From: Lepidonotus clava
Taxonomy: Eukaryota; Annelida; Polychaeta; Phyllodocida; Polynoidae
Assembly (NCBI GenBank): GCA_936440205.1
Contig: OW387133.1
Coordinates: 12,242,001 to 12,306,000, forward strand
DNA length: 64,000 nucleotides
Direction of reading: 5' to 3'
Shown piece by piece: positions 1 to 12,600 of the stretch (the first letter of the stretch is position 1; each line of letters begins with the position of its first letter). The notes below the pieces were generated by a model. It had not been told where the DNA came from, ran no database searches, and saw only the letters and a program-made list of their open reading frames with translations. A program made the translations under genes and the position numbers.

Positions 1-3000
1 TTACGGGAACAGTCGCGGCAGGAAGAACTCTGGCTGCGGGAGTATGTCTCCTGAGACCGACCCCGGCTGGCAGCACGAGGGCCCGGCCTGCACCTTGGGT
101 TCTGACCACAGAGACTTTCCAAGGAGCCTTAGGCGTGGGGTATGCAAACTACACTGACCATGTAGAGTGGATGACCAGTGGCAGGGACTGTGAACCCTCT
201 GTATTACTGCGGTAGAGCCCTGAGGGTTGACCGCAGTGGAAGTCCAGAGAGAACACAGCTTATACAAGAGGATGGTCTGTGATTTCTTATTTCTTTTAGA
301 AAGTGGGACCGTGACATTGATTGATTATTCCAGGACCTCAGAATCTAGTATATCACTACAGACCCTCAGTCGTTAACTGCTGGTACATGAAATGTGTATA
401 CGTACGCCCCCACCTTACCGGACCCTCGGTCTGCCACTTACTGACATTATTACATTGTATCAGACTATTTCCATGAAGAATCATTTTGGGTGCTACTACC
501 CAGAGGCGGCGCCACCCAGGTCGTGGCGCTCGGGGCAAAGCTCAACCATCTCGTGAGGCAGCGAGCACCGGACCTCCCCGGACACTCTCCGGCCCCTACA
601 CCGTATCCCGACTACTAGGGGAAGACCACTTGCCATGAAAAAAAAAGCACGCATTGACGTGTTAGAATATGTTTTTTCTGAATTATATATGTTTTGATAT
701 CCTTTCCTGAAATTAATTTTCTCGAGATGGTAGACTGATCTCCCTGCGACTTATCGGTAATACTGTCATTCTAGATGAGGCCTCTCAGAGGTGTCGGTAC
801 GAGTCCTGGGTTGTCAGTCTCATGTTATACCTGCTGTGCAGGTCTGCAGATTATTAATGATTTATTGGTGAAATTGTCATATCATAATTCATAGACTATC
901 AATTATTATTGACCACCAAACGCCCGGGGGCTATTACAGATATGTTAGAATTTAACCTCATTCTTGTCATCAAAATCCGTCGTTACATGGTATGCAGTCA
1001 TCCTTCACGGTTGTTCTTTATCATTAATCATGATCATATTCAGCATAGATCTTACAGAAAAAGAAATGAAATATTTCGCATATCGAATTTTCATCAGCTA
1101 ATGAATAAGTGGTTTTACACTAAGTTCGTTATTACGGGAATGATTAAACTTCTAGCTTGTGTCTTCCCAAAGCTAGGGATACACAAACAAAAAAGTTCAT
1201 CGTTGGTCACAGCGATCAATCGGACATTATTTAGAAAATCGAAAATGTGTCATTACCATAAGTAAAACAAAATAAATTGATTTTATCGAATTCATTGTCA
1301 CGAATATTGAGATCAAATTAGTTATTGATGAATGAATTTTCAATGAAGAATGTGATAATTGGGGAGGTATACGTGGAAATGCCAAAAGTTATCAAAACTG
1401 ATTTTAGGCTACATACCTACAGTAGGTAGCCTATGTCTTCAAAAGAAAAAATAGGATCTTCACATGAAATAATTATCGCCATAATTAATAGGTTATACGT
1501 ATATAGATTCCAAATGTAAAATAATCACTAAAATAAGAGAAAAAATATACTATTGGTTTGTTAAATATTGCGCTTCCTAAAGATTATATCTTAGTAGGCA
1601 CTCCTATGAGTTGTCGTAATATTATGTTGACTTTTGTTTGCAAGTTTGAGTATTTTCCCAATTTAACCTTTTTTTTTGAACGAGTGGTACGTTCATCTTT
1701 ATCCTATGTCCATCGTAGGTCTGTGACAACTAGAAACCATCGACCGTTGTGTGTGAACACCTATTTTCAGGTTATTGTTATTTAGCGTTGTATAGAAAAA
1801 CGATGGTTGCTTGTGAAATAAAAAATATGAAAATCAACAGTTAATTCATTTTTTAACAATTATTAGTAATACTTGTATTGTAATGTAATCATCCAATTTC
1901 GCTGATGGTTATCAAATATTTTTTCACTGTTAGTGAAAGGAAGTTACGCAGTCTACTCGAAAGAGTTACATGAATTCGGATCTTTCAAAATAAGAAAAAC
2001 AAACTTGCTAGTGGTACACGCAGTGTATCAAACCATGTTTTTAAACGTAGTAAACAAAGAGATGGTTCGTTTTATATTTGTTTTATTAGTTATGTACAAT
2101 GGGTGAATTTCCTCAGGGTCCACACAAACAAATCTGTTATGTCAACCTTCCTCTATATCACTTGGTGGCAAAGAAGACCTCCTTACATAAATGATTATCT
2201 GGCAGTTGGAGCTCTATTGCAATATTTACACTCCAAATAATGTGGAAAGAAATCATACACCTCAATATTAATAGAACTGTTATTGTGTGGATCACATGCT
2301 TGTGAGCAGTTCTTGGCTACCATGACCAGTCAATAATCTCCTTTTACATAAACGCCAATTTCTGTCGGTACAATAGTTGTGTTCAGATTCACGCCTTAAG
2401 ATCATTTGGCTACAAGAGAACGTTAATTAAATAGACAATAGTAACATGCCCACTCTCCCCAGTCCTTACTCGAGGTACAAGGTCGTGAACTTGCAAAAGA
2501 TTCTGGACAGAGTTTGGCTCCAACTTCAATGACAGACGCGCAGTTTCTTTAATTCTCACTATGCGAAGCCTCATAGTTTTGGTACCTACAACGGCCCCTG
2601 TGATTTATTTATTCAATTAAATTCTTTTATGTCTGTATTATAGTATACCAGAAATAATTGGTTGATCATCGGTCAAACTTAACCAGGTATTCAAACGTAT
2701 TCAACCGGCTGCATCCAATGGAAAATGGCAGTCTACAAGTTTATACGCGCGGAAACTCAAACACACCAGCCAATTTCTTCAAATGAGAGGATAATATATC
2801 ATTCCTATCTTACAATGATGGTACTGATGAAGAGAAAACTAGGACGATGAATTGCATTCATAACTTCTTTCATGCTACATTCAAAAGAAATATTGTTGCC
2901 TACGAGAGAGTAACTAAAATATCTAAGGCACAGCATTAATTCCCGCGTACCTGTTAGTTGCTTTTTATTTGATTGACATCAACTGAAGATAACGTGAGAC

Positions 3001-3234
3001 AAGGGGAATACTTACACCAATAGTAACTAATATTTTGTGCACGTAACAACGTATTATGTTTATATGAATTGTTATTACAATCGTCATCATAACTCGGAAA
3101 TTCAGACAATCGTCTAATGATTTATCATTAATTGACATCTATTATTTAGCTCGCCTAACAATGGTTCAAATTCATGGCATTTCAAATAAACCACCATAAC
3201 TATGTACATTTACTCAAGCACACCAGTAATTTTC
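1..3234. other. Region downstream of ZNF106, no gene recognised
   Basis: I see no convincing exon, RNA gene or complete mobile element here. The first 640 or so bases are clearly more GC-rich than the AT-rich remainder and could be the edge of a different repeat or of a neighbouring gene. The open frames present are short and have no domain or splice-site support. In human the next gene on this side of ZNF106 is CAPN3 (from memory), but no calpain sequence was recognised. Confidence 0.5.
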
Positions 3235-3575
3235 CATCATTTGATCATTTTTATTTCATCTACTCAAATATGTTCTTTATACAAACATTTTGTTGTCCTT
3301 ATACACAGAATGAACATTTTTGTCAAGAAATGATGTATGTGCAAGTATTGAAATGACGTTTGAGTGAAAGTCAAGACTGTTTTAAATACATGTACACCGA
3401 CTTCACTTTAACGGCATCACAAAAGTGTTGTCATCAGCTAAAATACCCAGTCGACCACCCATACATCAACACCGGGCGCAGGAACATATTAAATTTCTTG
3501 AGTACAAAAATAACGTTTTGCAATAGAAATATTAAAACACACCTTAGACATCGGTATTTACAATTACTGTACTGT
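3235..3575 (-). other. 3' UTR of the ZNF106-like gene (approximate)
   Basis: This is the sequence between the TAA stop of the last coding exon and the first good polyadenylation signal downstream on the minus strand. The 5' limit is set by the stop codon. The 3' limit is inferred from an AATAAA at 3250-3255 followed by a GT-rich stretch near 3213-3226. Other AATAAA matches lie further downstream, near 2964-2969, so longer transcripts are possible. Confidence 0.45.
3250..3255 (-). terminator. Candidate polyadenylation signal AATAAA
   Basis: The minus strand reads AATAAA here, about 320 nt after the stop codon. A GT-rich element follows 25-35 nt further on, which is the usual arrangement for cleavage and polyadenylation. 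Position and motif are seen directly; use as the gene's main poly(A) site is inferred. Confidence 0.4.
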
Positions 3576-3686
3576 TTATGCGTCTTTCTCGCCTTTGCCT
3601 TTTGATCCATCTGATGTTTTGTCACTTTTCGATGAAGAATTAGATGCTTCTCCCCCAAAATGTTTCGCAAAGTGATCGATCGCAGC
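3576..3686 (-). CDS. ZNF106: ZNF106 exon 18: end of last zinc finger and tail
   Basis: The acceptor is tttttgcag before GCTGCGATC. The exon encodes AAIDHFAKHF, which supplies the two histidines (HxxxH) of the last finger whose cysteines lie in exon 17. A short Ser/Lys/Gly-rich tail follows, ending in EKDA and TAA. It is 37 codons long and enters in phase 0. Confidence 0.9.
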   Translation of the reverse strand, partial: AAIDHFAKHFGGEASNSSSKSDKTSDGSKGKGEKDA

Positions 3687-6600
3687 CTGCAAAAACAACA
3701 ATTTTGATTTAGAATACACATTTCTTTTATGTTTGTCCTTCCCAAATCATTTAAGTTCATGGCAATCACAGTTGACCTTATCCTTTCCGAAAGCACTGTT
3801 TGAGATACGTCTTCCAATCAAATTAAAGTATCCTGGTACAAGATATGTAACCAAAATCTAAAATTCTTATATTTTCTAACTTTGTTCTCACTTAAAAAAA
3901 CTTCACTTCACTGATTAAGTAAAGGAGAAATGAATTGGATAGTCTGTTCTACCTAGCACTACCACGACTTCTTGTTAAACCAATCCGCTTGTCGTGTCAG
4001 TTTTGGATAGTTAAATCTCACTCTTTGATATTTTGAATTTATAACCTTTTGAAGTTTTTGGGGGTACATCCTTACCTGGGCGCCATCCTTGGTGGAGAGG
4101 AACTCGGTGCAGTCGGTCCAGAGACAGCGGACCGTCTCCTGGTTGGGGAGGAGGTGGTCGTTCACCACGTGGTGCTCCAGGTGAACCCGCAGCCCGAAGA
4201 CCAGTGTGCACAGCCCGAACTGAGGGGGGAAGAAAGAAGGGTTATTACACACTGTTTCATCGGTAAAATATTAAAGGAGAGAAGGAATATAGTCCCCACA
4301 ACACAGTTCCATCTGTAAAATATCAAAGAAAAGAAGGGATTTAGTCCCCACAACATAATGTTTCATCGGTAAAAAATAGATTCTAAAAGCTTTTACTCCG
4401 GTTGCTATGGAGTTTCCAAAAAAGTATGTTCGCATTGACGGGGGTGGTTGTGAGAGGTCTTGAATTTTTAAAAGAATTGTGCACATGTGCTTATTTAGAT
4501 TTTTCTAAATCAATAATTGGTGACAATTTTTATTTTTTACCAGATTCAAACTGGAATTAATTTTTTAAATAGTTTCATACACCTGACATTTGAGAGTAGG
4601 TTCTATAAACAGCGTTATTACCAGCAGTGAAGATAAAAGCAGACAATTGCATAAATCAAATGGATGTTGGGGTGTCTTTGTAATAATATTTCCTCACCTG
4701 GCAGGGCCACTGACTCGTAGCGCTTGTCGTATGAGCCTCAATCAACCCCTCTCTGTTCGCCGTGATGATCTAAGGAAAGAAAGGAAGGTGTAAATATAGG
4801 TGACTTATATTACCCCAACGGTCAGACTGTTCTAGTATGTAATACGTCCATGCATTATGATTTTGGTTAGGAATACCGATAGTTTTTCTAGATTGTTTAT
4901 TTGTACATTATGACATTCCTTTGCTGCCTGGGAAAAATGGCTTATTTTGCTTTAAAGTGCACAAATTCTGACCCCATACAGGGGTCTGGGTCAATCTTTT
5001 TACAGGGATATAAGTCAGAGTGGATTGAAAAATTTCTTGAGATCCCATGCAGAAAGAAACCCTTAAACTATCTTAAAATGCTATAAACACGATGTAAGAA
5101 ATTAATTTTGAAAACTAGCTTTTTTTGAGGTGATGACGTGAGAAAAAAAGGAAAATTATGTTGGTGCTGAGCTATGGCATCAATTGCCTATTCATATTAG
5201 GCATCTTGAAGAGAAAACTGTATTCAAAAGTGCAGTTAAATCCTGGATTAGGAAATGAACATGACTCAAGATAAGACCTTTGTGGCATCCACCATAAACT
5301 CGTGTTGGATTGTCCAAAAATGGCATTTGACTATTTTGCACATATTTGATAACTTTGAACAACTTATCATACCACTGAGTGTATTCCCTTTCACTGATAT
5401 ACATTATTCATTTTTATGCCCACATAAACTCATGTGTGCCTGATACAAACATAACATCATTTGACGATTTAATATGTGGCAACCTGAAACATTACATTAT
5501 ATTATCATGTGTTAAGTCAGATATTGTTAGCTGTCACATAAACTCATGTTGACACTAACAACTGACACCTGTATACCTATATCCATGTTGTATGTTGTAT
5601 AACTCCTATTTTGTTAACAAAACCCTACCTGCATGGAAGATCATTGTAAATGAATGCGGTGAATAAATAAAAAGAAAATAAAAATCAGTCAAATATCTGA
5701 AAACTTACATCCCTTATTTACTATTGGCTGTAGATAGAGAAGGTAAGCTTACCTTGTTTTCATGTACAGTCATGGCCGAAATCATGCCGTGTCCGGCGCC
5801 GTAGTAAAGCTGATACAGCTCATAAGTCTACAACATTGAATGAAGCTGATTCATTATTGAGATTTAAACAACAGGTTCAGTTCCAATTAAAGAAAATTCC
5901 AGATTTCTAGATAATGCTAAAATAAAATAAACTTATTATGTTAAAGTAGCTTAGTCCCGATTCAGAATTCACATTATGTTAAAGCAATTTCGAAGAAAGT
6001 TGCTTAGAACTAGACCCAAACTGATAATCTTAACGAAATAATACAATTCCTTCACTGTCCTTGACATTGTAAACATTTATCCATCTTGCTGATGTTAACA
6101 GGGTTACATATGTAGACAAATAGAAATATACAGAATTTAAGTAAGAATAATAACTACCTCAAAACTCGATAAAAGTATTCTTAACCTGTTTTACCTTCAA
6201 GTTGAAGCACCGGACGAGCCCCTCGTAGCCGGCCGTGTAGAGTGACTTGTTGTTGACACAGACGGAGGTGACGACCCCTTTATGTCGGAGTGTCTCCACC
6301 ACGTCTCCCGTCTGTCAACACAAGGAAATCAGTTACCACAGGCTACATGTTACTAAAGCGCACTCATTCACGGAATGTAGAGATTACGACACAATTACCC
6401 AATACCAATTACAATACTATTACCCAATACCAAGGTTCCCATACGATTTGAAAATACGGTTAAAACGTGTCTGTTCACGCACAACAACATACACACATCA
6501 TACTTTAATTCTTTAGTTAGATTAGACTTACCTTGGTAAAAGTCGACATATAACTGGAACTATACGAGGCGACTAGGAGTCTGGTGGTGAACAGGTGAGA

Positions 6601-9600
6601 TAGGGCTAGCGCATGCGCGGAATATCAGAATTCAGAGCTCGACAGGCAGGAAGATATACAACAGGCGACTAGATAGTACTTAGGGTGGGACGGTGGGCAC
6701 CTGTTCACCACCAGACTCCTAGTCGCCTCGTATAGTTCCAGTTATATGTCGACTTTTACCAAGGTAAGTCTAATCTAACTAAAGAACTATACTTCGCCTC
6801 CTAGTCGCTAGGTGGCGACAGGTGAGATTTTAAAGATGTTCTTCCTGCCTGACTAACTGTATTATTGAAAATAATTCAGTATGAACAAGGAAAAAACATT
6901 TGATTGTTTTAATTCCAACAGAAACATGAAAATAAATTCAACAGTAGTAATTTCACACTTTGACAAAACCGTCAAGTAAATGCTGAAATTCATTCAAGTA
7001 TTAATTCAGTCCTGAGGTAAGTCTCTTAAGTAGAAACGTCTGAACGTTGATTCGTCCGACCACGCCCCTTTCCTTAATATTTCCTGTAAGGGCGTTCCTG
7101 CACAAGCTAGAGAGGAAGCACTAGCGCTTCTCGTACTATGTGCTTTATAAATGGAAATGTCAATTCCTGCTAGTGCCATCACAGTCTTTGTCCAACGAGC
7201 AATCGTTGGAATTCCCACTTTCTTATGGGGAGGACAAAAACTGCAGAGAAGATAATCTTCTGCTTTAGAAATGTCCTTAGTTCTATTCAAATATTCTTTG
7301 AGAACATGTACAACACAAACACTTTTGTCATCATCAAACGCTTTGATTTGAAGAATTTCTAGGCTTTTGCCTCTGGATGAATGTTTTTGAACTTCATCTA
7401 GCTTAATGGATACCGAGCCATCTAACTCGAATACAATATTAGATTTCTTAACACTATGCACCCTTTGCAATCTGCTACAGGTTGACAATAACAACAACAT
7501 TGTTAATTTAAGTGTCAGATTCTTTAGAGATATGGACCGTACTGGTGTCCATTCTCTCAAGAAGTCCACCACAACTTGTGGATTCCACATCTGTGTATAA
7601 CGGGCTGACGGAGGCCGTTTATTGTAGAAGCTTTTCATTACTCTAATAGTAATGGGATGTGACCCAAACTTTGAACCATCTATTGGATTCAGCACACACG
7701 ATAACGCACTTCGAGCCGTGTTAAGGGCACCATACTTGAGCCCGGTATCAAACAACATACAGAGAAACGACAACGGAGGATTCAAACCAGGATCTAGCTG
7801 ATCTATGTCCTTTCCTATACAATACGTCTGCCATTTCCTTTGATAGACCGCATATTGCGTTCTAGTCTTTGGTCTCCATGAATCCAACACATGTTGAGCT
7901 ACTTTCGGGGGCAATTTGTTTTTCGCAATGTACCTCTTTAACAACGAACCACAATTAGTGGAATTGTTACAATGTGAGAATCCTGTAGATGACTTGCACT
8001 GGGAACCAGATTGATTTGGCCCCCTTGTATTATCATAGGAGCTTCTTCGGCAAGGTTGAGCAGGCTTGAGAACCATGTTTGCCCTGGCCAACGGGGTGCT
8101 ACTATGACTGCAGACGCTTTCTCCCTCCTGATCTTCTGTACGCACCGTCCCACGAGTCTGAAGGGAGGAAAAATATAAGAATAGTCAAACTGTGCCCAGT
8201 TCAAAGAGAAAGCATTAATGTTCGAAGCTTCAGGATCATGTTTCCAACTAACAAAGGTTTTAATTTTTGCATTGTTCCTAGACGCGAATAGATCAATAAC
8301 AGGTGAACCCCATCTGTTACAAATCCGTCTAAATACATGATCTGCTAACTCCCACTCTGTATCGTCTGAGAAATGGCGCGATTCAAAGTCAGCTATCACA
8401 TTTAATTCCCCTGGAATGTGAGTTGCCAAAATCCAAAGGTTCCTTTCCTCACAAAATCCCCAGATTTGTAAGGCTACATCATTGCACTTTGCGGAATGTG
8501 TTCCACCCATTTTGTTGATGTAGGAAACTGTGACTGTATTGTCAGATTTTACAAGAATGTCAACATTCCTTAGTGATCGGCCAAATGCTTTAAGACCGAA
8601 AAGCACAGCCTTCAACTCAAGCACGTTAATATGGTCCCCTTTTTCAGAATCTTTCCAACGACCACCTGTACTCTGTTCATCAAACACGGCTCCCCAGCCT
8701 TCTTCAGAAGCATCAGTTATAACAACTAATGGAGGAGACGTTGTTCTGATTTTCTTTGGTCTTTTATCCACATTTTCGTACCACCACTTGAGTTCAGTCT
8801 TTGCTTTATATGTTATGAACATATAATCTTCAAATCCTAAATCACCTGCCCTACGAAGGCTATGAATTTTGTCTTTCTCAAGATTTCTGTAATGGCCTTT
8901 GCCATATTCGACTCCTTTACATAGATCTACTAATATTCCTATTAGTTCTGCTACTTGTCTAATTTTAAAGGGTCCCGCTTGTAAAAGATCTGAGATCTTA
9001 GAACGACATTTCTCTATCTTCTTTTTAGTGGGTTTAACGACCATTTCACTAGAGTTAATGATGTAGCCAAGAAAGGTTATTTCATCACTAGGCGATAGAA
9101 CTGATTTGTCTGTGTTAATCTTAAAACCCAATTTGGATAGAAGATCCGCCATTTCAACAGTATCTTGATTAGCTTTGTCCTTCGACGAAGCTACCAAAAG
9201 ACAATCATCTATGTATCCCAGACAGTCAATACCTTTCTCTCTTAACGACGAAAATACAGGTTTTAACAATTTGGTGAACACTCTTGGTGCCGAAGTTAAT
9301 CCAAACGGTAACACTGTAAATTTATAGAACTTCTCTTTCCACAAAAAAGAGAGAAATCCTTGATGTTCCTCACAAATTGGAACTGAATAGTAAGCATCCT
9401 GTAAATCAATGGAAGTGAAATAACATCCCTCATACACCAATTCTAGAGCAGCGTCCAAATGATCCATCTTAAAATGAATCTTGTCGACGTACTGATTTAA
9501 GTCAGAAAGGTCGATTATCATCCTATGTTTCCCGTTAGGTTTAGGTCTTAGGAAAATGTTCGACACAAACTTTGCATCATAAATTGGAATCTGTTTAACT

Positions 9601-12600
9601 ACACCTTTGTTTAACAGATCGTCAATTTGTTCCGAGAGAATGAGACTCTGCTCTGAGTTTTGTCTGTATGGTCTAGGAATAATCTCTTGATTTACAACTT
9701 CTAGAAAATCCAATTTGTAGCCTGAAACACAGTCTAAAATGAAAGGATTTGAAGTTATTTCAGCCCAATCTGCGACATGGAATCTGAGATTACCTGGTAC
9801 AAAGATGGGAGAATCAACATGTACCTGTTGATCTACTTGTTGTTCCCCTTCTTGCGAAAATCCTTTTTGAAGGACTTGTTGTTGTTACGCCGATCCGATT
9901 CGTCATCATCGTTTGATCGACGTTTGTAGAACCGCTTCTTCTTCTTGTTGTACGGTTTGTCATTGTTGTTCGGCTGCTTGACCGTCTTCGCCTTAGACGA
10001 TGCTGCATCCATTTTCTTAGAAAGCCTGTTATGGCTCTCCACTGCCTTAATAGAACCCTCCAGGTCGTCCCCGAAGAGGTTGCTGTTTGACGCAGGGACA
10101 TCTTTACTGGTTAGCCTGCGAAAATCCTCTGGGAGAGATGGTCTTAAGTCATCTCTTCTAGTTTTCGTCCACTCAAAGTTCAAGGACGCACACAGTGATA
10201 AGGTATCCGCCGAGATTGACAGTGCCTCTTTGACCCAGGCGGGTCCGTTCACTTCATTTGCAATCAACAAATCAGAGGTTCTGGCAATAGCAGTAACGAT
10301 ATTCAAGAACGTGTCATGGTTATCTTGCCACGCTCTATCCCTGTTTTTAACCGTAGCCGGTAACTTCAGGTAAATCGCCTCGTTAATCTTAGGAGTGCTC
10401 AAACACTCCACGTTAGCAGGCCTGGAATATGCTTCCTTTTTCTTCTTCAGCTCTGGGGCTTTGGGAACTTTAGCAAACGCCTTTGTGATAAAGTCAGCCA
10501 CAGACTCCTGTAGTGGAGGACCTACTGAACTGTCACTTTCCAGAGTTTTAATACGTGCTGTCAAGACACGAGCATCCCCTTCGTCACCAGACAAATCATC
10601 TCGTGCTTCAAACGTACCTGCCATTGATACACCTGCCGACGACTGGACCTCATCCAAGTCCGAGTCCGTATCCGATTCTCGTAATCCCTCTTTCAAATCC
10701 TTGAAAGCCGAGTCCATGTTTGAGTTCATGTTCACGAGATTCGCATTGACAGTTTTGACAGAAGTCTTTACCCCTGACATTTGGGTTTCCATACCTTTAA
10801 AGCCGCATTTCAAAATGCCGCCGATATCCTGCAACGCTGACAACATGTCCGCGGGCATTGCTGCTGGTTCCACGCTGCCTTGTCCACCAAGAGCGTTATT
10901 GGAACCAGAGTCTTGATTCTCGTCAGAATCAGACATCACAGAATGGTCTCTGGGCATATTAATGTCCAAGGTAGGCCACCAAATAGCGAGTTCTCTAAGG
11001 AATCCGCAAGCCAGTTCAACTTCGCCACGTGCGTAGTTACCGGTGCAGTCACAAGTCCTCAGTGTCAAACGAGACACCCACACAGCCGGAGAAAACTCCA
11101 AACAGCCGTTCCCTCGGTTAAGCACCTTTACGGGAAAGAGGAAAGTTATATTCTCCCTTACACAGGAAGAAAAAACTTAAAGGCAAAGCGTACAATCCTA
11201 AATCCGAGCGAAAACTTGGAGCTCCGAGAATTCCGTGTGTCCGCAACAAGCTAAACCGGAAAACTGATATTCCGCGCATGCGCTAGCCCTATCTCACCTG
11301 TCGCCACCTAGCGACTAGGAGGCGAAGTATAGCTTACGTAAAATATTACTACTTGCATATTGTTTTTATTTGTGATCTTATTTCACTCTTCATATATTTG
11401 AGAGATATGTATATTTGCTTTTACTCACGTTCAATTCATGAACCTGTACTGTCTTATCTACTGCAGCAGTGTAGACGTAACCCTGAACAACCTGGAAACA
11501 AATGATTTTATTATGCATTAACTGGACGTATCATCAAACTTCACATTTCGTTAAGCACAACATGTCAAGTGTCCACATTTCCTCACTGTTGAGTTTTCTA
11601 CAAAAAACAGGCAGTATGACGCAGACTGTCAATTTCAAGTAAAGATGCATGGGGCTTACAGAATGTCAATTGCACAGTATTGTCAATGTCCTCGCAAATT
11701 TAACTTGACATTTTTATGTATTGCCTGAATGTTCAGTTCTATGGTTTCTGTCAAATTTCATCAGGAAGAAAAAACCCAGAGAGCCATGAGTAAAAAGCCT
11801 TTGTTAATACAGGCAGTAAAACGATAAATTACTATGCAAAGTATACTTTCCTGATATTTAAAACTATAAGGAACTGATTTTTCACATTTGTTGTATATAT
11901 TTCATGCATACATGCGTTTGGGTATCAGCTACACTTCCTTGATCTGATCAGTGCGACATAGGAATCCTTTTCAATGTCACAAAATTATCCAGCTATAGAT
12001 CTTGTGCAGACATGGTCACGTGACCACATTTTGGTGATCACCACATGGTGATCATGACCACGTGGTTATGAATTTATCTTTAATGATCAATTTCTGACTG
12101 AAAATAATTGTTGGTAATGTATTTGTGAGCTTGTCTTAGATAAATTGTGAATGAAAATGTAATATAGATGTTTCTGATTTTGAATTGATCACCAATATGG
12201 CGTCCATCACATTTTTGGGGGTTGTGACGTCATCTGCACAACGCCTATAGATCTTGTCAGACTAACCTTGACGTCCATGATGGACTTAGTGTGGCCCTCT
12301 ATGGTCCTGATGAGCAGGCCGTTGGAGATGTCCCTCACGGTGACCGTGCAGTCGTTGGCCGCAGCCACCAGCAACGTGCGGGCCCCCTCCCGCCCCGTGG
12401 CCAGACTCTTAATGGGCGACTCGGCACAGCGGAACGTCTCCACCACCTTATCAATCTGCAATGAAATAATGGATCATACGTCATGAAAAGGTATTCACTA
12501 CACTCTTACTATTAATGTTCAAATTTTAAAATAAAGTAAAAATGTTATCATTGGATTTTAAAGAAACAGAATGGAGACAGGATTGTGATTAAATTGTCTC

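Larger units (their letters stand above)
6787..11332 (-). mobile_element. DIRS-type tyrosine-recombinase retrotransposon, looks whole
   Basis: This 4.5-kb element lies in a ZNF106 intron in the same sense as the gene. Its ends are 42-bp inverted repeats (6787-6828 and 11291-11332), identical as far as I can read, starting ctatacttcgcc. No target-site duplication is visible, as expected for tyrosine-recombinase insertion. In order it carries a gag-like frame, a reverse transcriptase with RNase H and the DIRS methyltransferase-like domain, and a tyrosine recombinase whose frame overlaps the previous one. The open frames and identical ends suggest a young copy. It looks whole, with no obvious break. 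Its internal complementary region is not at the usual place inside the right end; similar sequence lies just outside at 6560-6735. Confidence 0.88.

Noticed and set aside
1-267. 88-codon minus-strand frame at the window edge
   Set aside because: No domain, no splice sites, and it runs off the window; cannot be supported as an exon.
6532-6597. An apparent extra WD40-like exon of ZNF106 on the minus strand (LFTTRLLVASYSSSYMSTFT with donor AAG-gtaagt)
   Set aside because: It lies in DIRS-like terminal sequence and the inverted repeat, has no acceptor, and would break the WD repeat. Exons 13 and 14 join directly in phase 0 to give a normal blade transition.
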